64,000 nt of DNA, from contig CM020620.1 in NCBI GenBank assembly GCA_009829735.1, forward strand, positions 27,188,951-27,252,950, in the 5' to 3' direction. The position numbers were made by a program, and so were the translations under genes. The DNA is from Pyropia yezoensis. Its lineage: Eukaryota > Rhodophyta > Bangiophyceae > Bangiales > Bangiaceae. The notes beneath the pieces were generated by a model. The model saw nothing but the letters and a program-made list of their open reading frames with translations, searched no databases and was not told where the DNA came from. The stretch's first letter is position 1. Each line of letters begins with the position of its first letter. Positions 10,716-22,205 of this stretch are shown here, piece after piece.

Positions 10716-10822
10716 AGGAGCTACTTAAAATAAGTTGTGTCGAATCCGATCCGGAAACATCGAGGTGGGGTCGTTCGCACCACTACTGTCTGTGACCCGC
10801 TGCAATTCTTACAAGCTCTAGA
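10716..10822 (-). rRNA. 18S rRNA fragment (region around helix 30)
   Basis: The plus strand reads TTGTGTCGAATCCGATCC and then CCACTACTGTCTGTGACCCG followed by GCAATTCTTACAAGCTCTAG. This aligns in order with the complement of SSU rRNA around the CCACTCCTGGTGGTGCCC and GTCAATTCCTTTAAGTTTC blocks, which lie just upstream of the fragment at 7241-7772. Similarity fades after about 10822. The match is partial, so confidence is moderate. Confidence 0.6.
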
Positions 10823-12475
10823 ACAGAGATTCGATGCCGTTTCAAGCCGTTTTAACGTCCAATTGTGTGCCACGTTGCCACGTTGCGAATGGGATTCACG
10901 ACAGTAGCGGTGCTCGAAGAACAGAGAGGACAAGATAGCAACACGAAGAAATTGAGACCAGCAAGCACTCCCGCATGGGACGCAAAATAAACTTTTGAGA
11001 GCTCACGGGATCCGGCGCAAGCTGTCGCAGTTGTAACCGCAATGGTCTCATTTTACGAGAGCGACGACAAGAGCAGCCTTGCAGACACATGAACAAGGCA
11101 GTAAACAAGTCAAGGACTCACCATGTACTGGCGTACCCCCGGTAGGTCAACACCAGGTGGTTTAACGCGATGCGCAGAGGCCCCGGAACAAAGACCCTCG
11201 ACACTCACACTGTCGGGGTCATCTGTGCGCACCCGTACTAAGGCAGCGGTGCGTTGCTCCTCGCACAGGGTTTGCAATTGGCACGGTCCCTCGTTTCCGC
11301 GTCCATCGCCCGCGCTGCTCACTGTCACTGTCTTGCGTGCGTCGGCGAGAGGCTCTGGCTCTGCAGAACCTAGCGGCCTCTGCGGCCTCGTGCCCATGCA
11401 GCTGCATGCGCTGCAGCGCATGGCTACCGGCATCCACCGCACATCTACCTGCAGCTTCACCCACAAAGCGACAGAATTCACAGACTTTCGGCCCCTAAAA
11501 AACGGCCCGCCCCGTTGATGGGTGGATGACCACGTCCCGCCTCCACACCCAGTCACGGGCGGTCTTGTGGTCTTGTGGATCATAAAGTCGAACTCCTCGA
11601 CCAAAGAAAGCTTTGCGAAACGCGTACAGGAGCGTCCCGAAGAAATATAAACAGACGCCAGTAGGGACCATCGCCAGGAAGAGGAAAAGTATCCCCTATC
11701 CGCAGACTCGCCATGTAAGTCTGATGCTTTAGTCTGCATCAGGCTTCTGAAGCCCCTGCGGAGCCGTATGTCTGGGAAGCCCCTTTTTTTTATTGGGTGT
11801 CCCCCACGGCCGCTTCTCCATCTTTCGACACACCCCCTGCACTCCGACCGTCATTCCGTGCGGACATATTGCGCCTGGATTTACGAAGAATGGCAGGCTG
11901 TCGTCGGGCGCGCACGCCATGACATCCTCGAGGTGCTCCACGATCGTGGAAACCTCCCAATGGCCACTCCCAACCCCCCTCGCAAACCGGACGCAACACG
12001 GAACGGATCATTTGACTTAAGAGTTCTGGGACCGAACTTCGGACATAGTCAATTGGTGCCCGGTCTCACACCAAGTCCCTTTGCTCTCATGGGAGCCACA
12101 CCATTGGCTGATATGAACTCAATCTACGACACCCACCGATTCACAGCAACTCTCATTCCGAGGCTGTGGTTGACGTTTGACTTCCGTGATGGCCACAGCG
12201 TCCATTATATTTTTCTATGGAAGTTGGGATGCTCTCTTGCTTCTGTGCAACGTAGATATTCGACACGAAACCGACTCCACTAAAGCGTAAGCGCACTGCC
12301 GCTTCACAGGTACTCGTTTTCAGCGCTCAGGAACTCGTAGCACTCCCGTTGGCGGCGCGATGCGATGCGCACAACGCTTCCACCCCTCTCCCCCTGGCGT
12401 GCCTCCGCGCCCCATTGGAGCCTCACACCCCGACCCGCCCAGTCCCCTTGCGTGCGCGCAGACAGGCGCGCCTTG
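10823..12475. other. No supportable gene; AT-richer spacer next to rDNA relic
   Basis: Composition resembles the rDNA relic, not the GC-rich host genes. Several open frames of 70-210 codons exist, for instance minus 11110-11739, but none shows a recognisable motif. The rest of the 18S would be expected here on the minus strand, but I could not identify its blocks with confidence. Confidence 0.5.
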
Positions 12476-12478
12476 CGG

Positions 12479-12486
12479 TTTATAAG
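12479..12486 (+). promoter_or_regulatory. TATA box
   Basis: TTTATAAG in very GC-rich surroundings, about 165 bp upstream of the ATG at 12649. A canonical core-promoter position for that small gene. Confidence 0.45.
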
Positions 12487-12648
12487 GGCCCCCCCCCCCT
12501 CCCAGCGTTGGCAAATGGCCTATACCTCTGCTTCTCAACAACACGCCCCCCCTCTCCGCCCTACCAGCCCACCGCACGCCAGCTTATCCCCCCACCCTCC
12601 CCCCCTCCCCACGCAACCATTGCTCTTCGGTTCCCTCTCCCTTCCCGA

Positions 12649-13104
12649 ATGGCAGCGCCAGCCGCCCCGCCCCCTCCCCCCCCCCCCCCGCTCCCCCCCC
12701 TCCCCCCCTCGGGACCGCCCCCCGCCGTTTGGGGGGCCGTCACTGTGGACGACTACGGCCAGGTGCTCCGCGCCGCAACTCTGGCGCAGGTGGCCGCCAT
12801 TGCCCGCGCTATGGTCGCGGCGGCCGACGTGCGCGGCCGCCACACCGCCGAGGTGCGGCGCGCGGCCATGGCGGCGGCGGGCGCCGCGCCTGCGGCCGCT
12901 GCGGCAGCATCGGACGCAGAGGAGACTGAGCGGCAGGCGATGGCCGCTGCCGTCGCGGCCATGACCGCCGCCGCCGACGCGGCGGACGTGGCCAAGGAGG
13001 CGGCCGACGCGGCGGCAGCGGCGGTGGCGGCCGCCATTGCGTCGGCGCCAGCGGCGCCCACGGCGCCCACGGGCGCCCGCGGCAGCGGCTGGGGGGGCCG
13101 TTGA
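12649..13104 (+). CDS. Small Pro/Ala-rich protein, function unknown
   Basis: 151 residues from the ATG at 12649 (MAAPAAPPPPPPPP). A proline-rich N-terminal 25 residues is followed by a short mixed-composition stretch (WGAVTVDDYGQVLRAATLAQ) and then a long Ala-rich, heptad-friendly helical segment with regularly placed Asp, Glu and Arg. The protein ends in a Gly/Arg tail. I do not recognise a family. Support for a real gene is the TATA box at 12479, an AATAAA at 13404 and the acidic/basic pattern, which is unlike the neighbouring shadow frames. It is convergent with the gamma-tubulin complex gene on the other strand. Confidence 0.4.
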   Translation: MAAPAAPPPPPPPPLPPLPPSGPPPAVWGAVTVDDYGQVLRAATLAQVAAIARAMVAAADVRGRHTAEVRRAAMAAAGAAPAAAAAASDAEETERQAMAAAVAAMTAAADAADVAKEAADAAAAAVAAAIASAPAAPTAPTGARGSGWGGR

Positions 13105-13403
13105 CGGGAGAGTATTTCGTTCGGGGGAGGTACGGAAGACAATCTATACAGTGGCTTTACACGCAAGACTCGCCCCCACCCCCACTTCGTCGGCACCCAC
13201 TCGCCCTGATGGGGCACCCCCACCCGCGGTTGCGCCACGGACACCCCCCCCCCGTCTAGCGACGCCTGCGCCGGGGCCAGAACGCGCATGACCGCCGGCC
13301 CCTGTGCCCCGTCGACACCGCGCCGCCCTCCCACGCGTCAGCGCCGGCGACGGCAGCTTTCGCGGGCCCGTCTTGCGTCGCCCCCCCACCCCACGCACAG
13401 TGC

Positions 13404-13409
13404 AATAAA
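13404..13409 (+). terminator. Polyadenylation signal AATAAA
   Basis: AATAAA about 300 bp after the stop of the small gene at 12649-13104 and about 90 bp beyond the stop of the convergent minus-strand gene. Only the plus-strand reading is canonical. Confidence 0.35.
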
Positions 13410-13500
13410 CGGTTTGGCCGACTCCACCTTCTTGCTTTTGAAGGCACACCCCCCCATTCGCCTCACCCCGAAAGGTCAACCAGGTGCCGTATACCCTGAC

Positions 13501-14059
13501 TCACCGGGGGGCACCCACGCCGCCGCCGCCGCCCCAGTACCCATTCCAGTCGAGGCATAGGCGGAGCTCAGCCAGCGACGCCCCCCCGTCGCCGCCGCCC
13601 CGCGCCGCCGCCGCCGCCGCCGCGGCGGGAAGCACCTGCAGCAGGAGCGCCGCACGCGCCCGCACCGCCTCGCGGGCGGCGGTGACGGCCGCCACCGACG
13701 GTACCGCCGCCGTACCCGCGGCAGGGGGGGCGCCGCCCAAACGGTGCAGCCGCCGCCCGCTGCGCCCGCCGCCGTGCCCGCCGCTGCGCCCGCCGCGCCC
13801 GCTGCCGCCACCGTTGGATCCCGCAGCGGCGGCGGCGGCCGCCACCAACGGCCGCCCCCCGCGTGAGGATGGCGGTGCGGCCAGGGGTTCCAGGGCCGCC
13901 ACCACCCCCGCCACCGCCCGCGCCACCGCCCGCTCCCCCGCCCCCCCGCCAACAAACGCGCCCACCGCGGCGGCGTGGAGGTAAGCCCGGTGGCGGTCGC
14001 GGTCGGTCCATAGCCCCCCCCCCGCCGTCGCGGCAGCATCCACCGCATCGGCGTCGTCT

Positions 14060-14101
<42 letters not shown>

Positions 14102-17056
14102 GCCCCGCTGCCCAGCCCCCCCCCGTCGGCCACAAACGCCGCCGCCGCCGCCGCGCGGGCGGTCCCCCCCGCCGCTCCCACCGCCGACAGCAGCTGCCGC
14201 GCGGCGGCCGCGGCGGGCCACCCCGCCGGTGGCACCGCCGCCACCGCCGCTGCGGCCGCTGCCGCCCGCACGGCACCGGTGAGGAGGGCGCCGTAGGCAT
14301 CGGCGGCGGGGCTGTCGAGCCACCAGCCCCCCGGTGGCGGGGGCGTGTAGGCGACCGCAATGGCCAGCGGCGCCACCCCGGTGAGGGTGAGGGTCAGCCG
14401 GCCGCCGGCGGGGACGGCCAGCCCCGCAGCGGCCAACGCGGGCGCCACCGCCGCAGCAAGGCCGGCGGGGGTGGGGGGGGACGGCAGGCCCGCCGCGAGC
14501 GCACTTGCAAAGGGCGTCGCGGGGTGCACCGCGAGGGCGGTGAGGAAGGCCAGGTGGGCGGGCAGCCGCGCCGCGGCAACCAGGTGAGCCCGCACCCGCC
14601 GTGTGAGGGCCGCCGACAGCCGGTGGAGGGGCGCGCCCAGGAGGGCGTCGATGAGGACGGGCAGGGGGAGGGGCGGGCCCCCGCCGCCGCTACCGCAACC
14701 GCCGGCGTCCTCGCCGTCCCCCGCCTGTGGCAAGTCGTCGTCAAGGAAGCGGAGCGCGCGCGGCGGGGAACCCCCGTCGGGGCTGCCGCCGACTGGCCCG
14801 CCCAGGCCGTCGAGGGGAAAGGGCGTCACCGTCAGGGGCACGACAGACGCGGGCGACGGCGGCAGCGCCGCCGCCGCCCGTCCCGCCGACCGCCCGCAAG
14901 GGGGGGGGGACCGCGGGCGGCAAAAGAGGGCTGGCGGCGCCACCCCCGCGGCGTCGCGGCGGCGGCCGTGACGGTCGTGGCGGCGGCTGTGGCGGTCGCG
15001 GCGACGGGTGGGCGGGGACGCCGCCACACTGGCGCGGGGCGACGTGCGCGCTGTCCCGCCGGCGCTGCTCCCACCGGCGCTGCCCCCGTCGCCACCGCCG
15101 CTGCCCTCACCGCCGCCGCCACCACCTTTACCGTCACCGCCGCCACCCCCGCCACCGCCGCCATTGCCGTCCCCGCTGCCACGGGCGCCGGCAGCCACTG
15201 TGGGCACGTCCTCCCCCCCCGCCCCCCCCCCCTCAACCACCCCACTCACAAACGCATCGACAACCGCAATCCACGGGCGGACGTCCCCGCCCCCCCCCAG
15301 CGGCGGGAGCCCCCCCCACCCCCCCCCCGTGTCGACGCCCAGGGAGCGGCACAGGCCGCCCAGCCGGCCGGCCCGCACCACCGCCGCGATGCCCGCGGGG
15401 GGGAGGAGCGCCTCCACGCCAACGCCCGCCAAGCAGGGGGCCAGACCGCCGGCGCCGGCGCCGTCGCCGGCCGGCCCCGGTCCCCCCCACCCGTCCGCGG
15501 CCGCCGACGCCTCGCCGCCGTCCTCCCAGTCAATCCCCCCACACGCCACCGCCGCGGCGGCGGCAACGGCGGGGGCGGCGGCGGCCCACCAGAGGGCCCG
15601 CCCCGCCCCCCCCGCCGTGGCGGCGGGCGCGAGCGTGGCCAGCACCGCCGCCGCCGCGCCCCGCCCGTCCCCCCCGCAGCAGAGGGCGCCGTGGACGGAC
15701 GCCGCCAGGACGGCCAGCCGGCCGACCCGCCGCGTCGCAGCGGCGGCGGCCGCCGGGTCTGTCGCGGTGCCCACCGCCGCGAGTGCCGCGTCGGCAACCG
15801 CCGCAACGGCCGTTGCCGGCGGCACGGGCGGGTGTGCCGCGGCGGCGGCCGCAACGAGGCGGCCCAGGGTGGCCGCCGCCGCCGCCGCTGCCGCCGCCGT
15901 CGCGGCGGCCAGGGCGGCGGCGACGGCGGGGTGGGGGGCGCCCGCGACAAGGGGGGGGGGGGGGGGGGGGGGGGCGGCGCGCGCCGCCACCGCCGCCATC
16001 TCGGGTGTCAGCGCCGCCAGGCTGCCGCCCCCGTCGGTCGCGGCCACCGCGGGCGAGACGCCGCCGCGCGGGGTGGGCTGTGTGGGGGTGCGCTTGGCGC
16101 CGCCGCCGCCGGTGGGGCCACCGCCCGCGTCGGCGTCTGCGGCAGCGGCGGCGGCGGCGTGTCGCCCCCCGCCGCCGCCTGCCGGCGACACCCCCACCGG
16201 CGCCGGCTCTGCGGCCGCCGCCGCCGGCCGCCGCGGCCGCCGCTGCCGGCGGCGTGCAGCGACCACCGCAGCCAGCAGCGGGTCGTACTCATCGGCCTCC
16301 CGTGGCCCCCCGGCGGTGCGGGTGGGCCTGCCGCCGCCCGCCGCGCCCGCCACGCCCGCCGCGCCCGCCGCGCCCTCCCCCCGCGGCGGCGGCGGGGGCC
16401 CAAACGCCACCACCCCCACCCGCGCGCGGCGGCGGCAGCGGCGGCGACCCGGCGGGGCAGGCCAGCCACAGGCGGGGGTGGCCGCCGGCGGGGCGCCGCC
16501 CGTCGCCCCCCCCCCCAGCGCACGCGGCGGCAGCCCCCCCCCAGCAGGGGGCCCAAAAACCGCCCGCCGCCGCGGCGGCCCGCCCCTCCCCCCCCCCTCC
16601 CCGGCGCTGCGGGCGGGGGGGGTCCCCCCCCGCCCCCCGCCCCCCCCCCTCCCCCGCGAGGCGCACCAGCACGGCCACCAGGGCCGGCGGCACTGCCGCC
16701 GACCGCCGCGACGCCACCACCGCCGCGGCGGCGGGGTCCCCCCGCAGCGCCGCCGCGGCGGCGGCCAGCGCCAGCGCCCCCCCCCGCGTGCGTGGCAGGG
16801 GCGGCGGTGGGGGTGGGGGTGGGGGTGGTGGCGGCAGCGGCGGGTGGCATGGCGGTGGGGGGGGGGTGGGGGCGGGGGGCGGGCCCGCCGCGCCGGCGGC
16901 GCCCAGCAGCACCCCATACGCCGCGGCGCGGGCGGCGGCGGGGGGGAGCCGGGGGGCGACCGACCGGCCGAGCGCCGCGAGCGTCTCGACGGGGGAGGGA
17001 GTGCTGCCGGTGCTGTCAAAGGCACCGCCGTCGGGGAGGGGAGGGCGGGGAGGCAT
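13501..17056 (-). CDS. Gamma-tubulin complex component (GCP/Spc97-Spc98 family), divergent
   Basis: The start is ATG at 17056 (MPPRPPLPDGGAFDS); the stop is just below 13501. The family is shown by the C-terminal hallmark LAELRLCLDWNGYW (13536-13577), which corresponds to the LaeLllRLDFNGYY ending of GCP proteins. Other GCP-like pieces are DRDRHRAYLHAAAVGAF (the Ahe-YL segment), LAIAVAYTPPPPGGWWLDSP (the L-Y-vPwPl GRIP2 segment, about 14310-14365), PLHRLSAALTRRVRAHLVAA, and PPAGIAAVVRAGRLGGLCRS (the GRIP1 aGK-l segment). GCPs assemble the gamma-tubulin ring that nucleates microtubules. The protein is much inflated by Ala/Gly linkers. Two minus-strand frames are needed: 17056 to about 16400, then another to 13501. 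The switch falls in G/C homopolymers and could be an intron or a miscalled run. Which GCP paralogue this is cannot be told. Confidence 0.75.
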
Positions 17057-17959
17057 GATGGTGGATGACGCCGGAAGGAGCGGGGGTAGGCGGTGTGGGT
17101 GGTGTGCACACCCCCATGGAGGTGGAGCCGCGGAGGGGGGATGGGGAGTCGGGGGGGCGGGCGGGAAGAGGGAGTGGCCAAGGCACCACGGACGGAATAC
17201 ATTACGGCAGTTGCGCTGTTCGAGAGAGGCACGAAGGTGGGCTTCAAGTACTAGATTCACGCCACTCATATTAGCGTGAATAGAGGCAACGCAAAGAAGT
17301 TTACTTCCACAAGGAGTAATTGGAAGGAGGGTCGTACCCGCTCGCGCCCTTCCCCAGGCGATGACCAGGTCAATTTGACGCCCCGTCCTGAAACGAAGCA
17401 TCTAAACTGGGTGAAGGGGCAGCAACACTCCTATGCAAGGTATTAGAGGGGAGGGGAGCAGGAAGGGTACAGTACATACCTGGGGGGCGCCGGCGCACGC
17501 TTTGCGCAGAGCGTCACAGAGCGAATATGAGGAGGGGGGCGGGAGAGCGGGTGACAGGCACAAAGCCATGCGGAGATAGTCGGTGGGCGGGGAACAGGGG
17601 AAGACCCGACAGTCTGGGGTCACGGGCGCACTACGTATGGCCGCAAAGAGCACACCCGCCACAGCCAAGTATGACGAAACGGGCAAGGGGGGGACGCGCG
17701 CCCGCCGCGGAAGCAGAGATGGCCGCCCGGCTGTCGGTTTCGGCGTCCGAGGCGACGCAGGGTCTGAACAAGAATACACCAGTTATCGACGCACGGAACC
17801 CACACGGTCGAGCCCCCTCCCGCCCCACCCCCCCAGTGCCAGCTTCCCCCCTCGCCTTCCCCCGCTGGCAACCTAACAAAGTCCCCCGCCCCGCCCCCTG
17901 TGCCTCGCGCTCTAGCGTTCCACAAACGGCGGGCGCCCCCCTCCGCCCCCCCCCCCACT
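17057..17959. other. Intergenic between two minus-strand genes; nothing supportable
   Basis: This stretch contains the upstream region of the GCP gene (AT-richer at 17220-17480) and the 3' side of the kinase-like gene. Several overlapping open frames exist without recognisable motifs. No TATA or RNA gene was noticed. Confidence 0.4.
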
Positions 17960-20900
17960 CAGCGCCGATGCCCACCGGCCACCTCCGAGGAGCCTGGCGC
18001 GGAGGCTGCTGACGCGCCCCCAGGCGGTGCCGCCGCCGCCGTCCCCCCCCCCCCCCCCCCCCCCTCGCCGTGGGCGCCCCCGCCCCTCGCGCCAGCCCCC
18101 GCCGCGCCGGCACCCGCACCAGCGGCGGCGGCGGCGGCGGCACTGCCCCCCCCCCCCTCCCCCCCCCCCCCCCCCCACCAGCTCACACCGCAGCCGCGCG
18201 AGGGCGGTCGCCACCTCCTCTGCGCGGGGCCGCGACTCGGGCACCTCTGCCCAGCAGCGCTCGGCGAGCGCCGCCCACCCCCCCCTCCCCCCCGGGGGAG
18301 GCGCGGGCGGCGGCGCCCCCCCCCCTGCGCCACCTCCGCGGCGGCCACCAGCGGGGAGAGCCCCTCAGGGGCGTACGGGTCCGCCACCCCCGTCAGGAGC
18401 CCCCACAGCAGCACCCCAAACGCGTAAATGTCGGCGGGCGGGCCGACGCGCTCCCCGCGGAGCGCCTCGGGGGCCGTCCACGGCAGTGCCCCGTCGGCAG
18501 TGCGCCACAGGCGGTCCACCGACGACCGCGACGCGGGGGGGGGGGGGGGGGGGGGCCCACCCCCCCCCCCCCCCCGCCCCCCCCCCCCACGGGGGCCCCC
18601 CCAAAGCCGGGGGGGGGGGGGGGGGGGGACGTGATCGACGCGTGGGACCAGCCGGCCAGCTTGGCCGTTACCGCCAGGCCGGGCGCGCCCAGCAGCGGCG
18701 CCGCGGCCGCCTGGGATAGGGAGGACAGCACCGACAGCGTCGACGCGCCGCCGTCGACGTCGCCATACCCATCGTCGACCGCGTACGAGCCACCACCCCC
18801 ACCGCCAGTGCGGCGGCGGCGGGATGGGCCGCCACCGCCGCCGCCCCCCCACCCCCACCCCCACCACCACTCCTCCCACTCCCCCCCCCACTGCTGCGGC
18901 GGTGGCTGCTGCTGCCGCCGCCAGGAAAGACGTCGGCGGCAGCCGCCGCCCACCAGCCACCCGTCGAGCCCCCCCCTGCAAAGGCTGACCAGGCGCCGCC
19001 GACGCCCCCACCCCCTCCCCCCCCCCCCACCCCCGCCGCCGCGGCCGCCGCCGCCGCCGCCGCCCGGGGCACCGCCGGCGATACGAGCACGTTGGCCGGC
19101 CGCACGTCGTTATGGACCACCCCCTGGCCGTGCGCATACGCGAGCGCCGCCGCCATATCGGCGGCCACGTCCAGCGCCGCGGCGGGGTGCCGCGCCAGGG
19201 CGGTCACGTCCAGGGGTACCGCCCCGTCAAGGAGCTCGTACAAAAGCGCGCGGCCGCCGCCACGGAGCGTCGACGGCGGGGGGGAGGACGGGGAAGCGCC
19301 GCCGCCGCCGCCGCCGCCGCCGCCCGCAAACGCTGACGGGAGGCCACCCCCCAGCGTCGCGGGCCCGAGCACCACCCCGAGCAGCATGACAATGTTGGGG
19401 CACCGCAGCCGCCCGTGCGCAGAGGCTTCCGCCCAAAACGCCGCGTCGGCCGCCGACGGCTCGGCCGCGTGCTCCACCGCCGCCGACGTGGCGCGCGGCA
19501 GTGCTACCGACGGGGGCGAGGGGGGCGCCGTCGTCGTTGTCGTCGTTGTCGTCGTCTTTGCCGTTGTCCTAGCCGTCGCTGCCGCCGCAGCCGCCGCTGC
19601 TGCCGCTGCCGCCCCCCCCGCCGGCGACGGCCACCCACGCAGCGTCGGCGGGGGCGGGGGCGCCGCCCACCCCCCCCCCTCCACCCGCCGCTTCACCGCC
19701 ACCCGCTTGCCGCGCCAGAGGCCGCGGGCCCAGGCGACCCCCCCCACGGGCGTCAGCGGTCCGTGCAGCCGCACCTCCGCGCCCGGGACGAGGAGCCACG
19801 GCGGGAGCGCCGCCGCCGCCAGAGCCGCGTCGCGGGTGGCGCCGGCGGCCGCCGCCGCGGCGGCGGCGGCGGCAGACGCCGACCCGTGGCCGCCGCCCGC
19901 CGCACCGCCAACGGCGGTGCCCAGCAGCTCGAGCGACAGCACGTCATCCTCCTCCTCCTCCTCCCCATCCTCCTCGTCAGCGTCGCCGGCCAATGTGCCG
20001 CCGCCATACGCGCGGCCGCCGCCGCCGCCGCCGCCGCCGCCGCTGCGTCGGTAGCTGCCGCTGCCACCACCACCGCCCCGGCCGCCGCCGCCGCCGCCGA
20101 CGCCGCCGCCGCCGCCGCTGCCGCTGCCCCCGCCACTGGCTGCTGCGGCCACGGCAGACGGGGGCGCCAGCGGCGCCGGCAGCCGGTACTCTGGGCGCGG
20201 CCACACGCGGCGGAGGGCGGCGGCGGCGGCGGCCTCGGCGTCCCGCTGCTCGGCGGCCGCCTGCAGCGCCGCCACGTCGGCGCGGGCCAGCGCCAGCAGG
20301 GCCTCCCGCTCGGCAAGCCGCCGGTGGAGCGCCCGCTCCCGGCTGGACAGCGGCTCGGCCGCGCCACCGCCGCCGCCGCCGCCTCCACCGCCGCCGCCTC
20401 CACCTCCACCGCCGCCGCCGCCACCATGGTGGCCACCACCCCCACCGCCACCAACGAGGACACTCCCCCCCCCCACATAGTACTCCCCACCACCGCCGCC
20501 GCCGCCATAGCCTCCGCCCCCACCGACCGTCGCCGGCCCGTGGCCGCGGTAGTCGCCGCCACTGCCCGCACCCGCCCCCCGCACCGCCACCCCGCCGCCG
20601 CCTCGACGGCCTCGTGACGACCGCCGGGGAGCCCCCCCCCCCCCGCCCCCTGCGGCGGCGGCGGTGGCGTCAGCAGCGGCAGCCGCAGCAGCCGCAGCGG
20701 CAACGGCAGCATCCCCACGCCGCGGGGACGGCCGCCGCAGCGTGGTGCCGGCGCCCCCCCCCCCCCCCCCGCATCCCCCCCCTCCCCTCCCCCGCCCCTC
20801 CTCGGGCGCCGATGGGGACCGCCGCGGGGAGGTCCTGCCGGCCGAGCCGCGGCCGCCCGACCGGTGGCCCCCCGCCGAGGCCGCGGCGGCGGGGGAGGCC

Positions 20901-21064
20901 GAGGCCGGCGGCGGGGGCATGGACGGCTTGCGCCGCAGCAGCCGTGACTGGGAGGCGGCGTCCCGCCCGAGGGGGGACGACCCGCGCAGGTGCGCGCCGC
21001 GCGCCGTGCCGGTCACCGCCCGCCGGCGGGGCGGCGACAGCGACCGCGTTTGGGTGTCTACCAT
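17960..21064 (-). CDS. Gly-rich TKL-type protein kinase-like protein, probable pseudokinase
   Basis: The start is ATG at 21064 (MVDTQTRSLSPPRRR). The N-terminal ~470 residues are Gly/Ser/Arg-rich with one short charged helix (SSRERALHRRLAEREALLAL) and an acidic cluster. The kinase domain follows: RVAVKRRVE carries the conserved Lys (19691-19693), NIVMLLGVVLG is typical of TKL kinases, YAHGQGVVHNDVRPANVLV is the catalytic loop (Asp at 19106-19108), KLAGWSHA is the DFG position (18640-18661), LPWTAPEALRG is the APE motif, then DIYAFGVLLWGLLTG and VPESRPRAEEVATALARLR. HRD is changed to HND, and DFG to GWS, so the metal-binding Asp is missing. The C-lobe needs three frame changes, all at long G or C runs (about 18.9, 18.6 and 18.3 kb). 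Large Gly/Ala/Thr insertions sit inside the lobes. Confidence 0.7.
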
Positions 21065-22077
21065 GGTAGCGCCAGAGGGGGGATGGGGGGGGGGGGGAGG
21101 GGGAAAGCAAGAGGGGTGGGGGGGGGGGTGCGGGGGGGGGGTTGGTGAGACGGGGGGGGGGGGGGGTGTGGGTGGTGTGGGTGGTGCGGGAGGTGTCGTG
21201 GAAGGGGAGGCGCGCGCGTCGGGGTGGGTAGATGGGTAAGGGGGGGGAAGGGACGCAAGGTGGAAGGTGGAGGAGAGGAGGAGGGGTGGGGTGGGTGTGG
21301 AAGCGTGACGGGAGAGGAGGAGGTTGGCGCTCGCTGTGGGGAAGGGATGGGGGGGGTGGCGTGGAAGCGATGAGGGGGGTGGGTACCTCCGCGGGTGGGT
21401 GGGTACCTCCGCGGGTGTGTGGGTGTGGTGTGGTTTTGGGAGGAAAGAGGGGTGGGGGAGGGGTTGGGTGGGGGAGGGGGGGAGGGGGGGGGGCAGGGGG
21501 GGGGGCAGGAGGGGGGGGGGGGGGGGGGAGGAGGAAAGGGTCGCCGCCCGAGACGAGGCAACGTGCCGCTGGGGGGGTGCGGTTCCACGACGGCCGGCGC
21601 GGGGTGGGTGGACAGGGACGTGCGGGGGTGCGCCTCTTGGTGGGGGGGGGATGGAGTAGAGGGATGTAGCCCTGATCAGGGCCACTGAGGGGTAAGGGGG
21701 GGGGGGGGCGGCGTCCAAAGGTACGAGCACCCCCCCCCCTGTGCCACGGCCTGGTGGGGGTGGGGTGGGTGGGTGGGTGGGGATCCGCACAGCAACGACG
21801 GGCACCACGCCCCCCAGACGAGCGGCGCCCCCCCCCCTCCATGGGGGGGGGGGTGGGGGGGGGGGTTTGCTATCGAGCACCACCCACAGCGACCGTCACC
21901 GCCCCAGTCGGAGGACAATGGGGTAAGGCCGGGGAGCGGGGGGGGGGGGGGGGGAGGCGTGGCCACCGTGGGGTGCGCCCCCCCCCCGACCGACGGGCAA
22001 GGGTCACGCCCGACACTGCGCCCGGGGGGGGCTGTCAGACCCGCCAAACGTGCCGTCGACCGCTCCGCGCGCGGCCG

Positions 22078-22205
22078 TGTGGCCGGCCGGGCTGGGTGGC
22101 CGGCTGGGTGGCCGGCTGGGTGGCCGGCCGGCCGGCCGGCCAGCCGGTCGGCCAGCCGGTCGGTCGGCCAGCCGGCCAGCCGGCCAGGCGGCCCGGCCGG
22201 CTGGC
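22078..22205. repeat. GGCCGGCTGGGT-type minisatellite
   Basis: Tandem copies of GGCTGGGTGGCC units grade into GGCCAGCCGGTC units, the near reverse complement of the first, so the block can fold back on itself. Sequence is almost only G and C. Confidence 0.8.

Noticed and set aside
11988..12300. 5' half of 18S rRNA on the minus strand
   Set aside because: Isolated matches such as CTCATTCC occur, but no ordered chain of SSU blocks could be made by eye.
14524..17279. Plus-strand frames of more than 600-800 codons opposite the GCP gene
   Set aside because: They are antisense shadows of the minus-strand gene, composed of Pro/Arg/Ala runs with no family signal.
21070..21560. G-run clusters as regulatory G-quadruplexes
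   Set aside because: They could form quadruplexes, but in this genome such runs are everywhere, so nothing marks these as functional.
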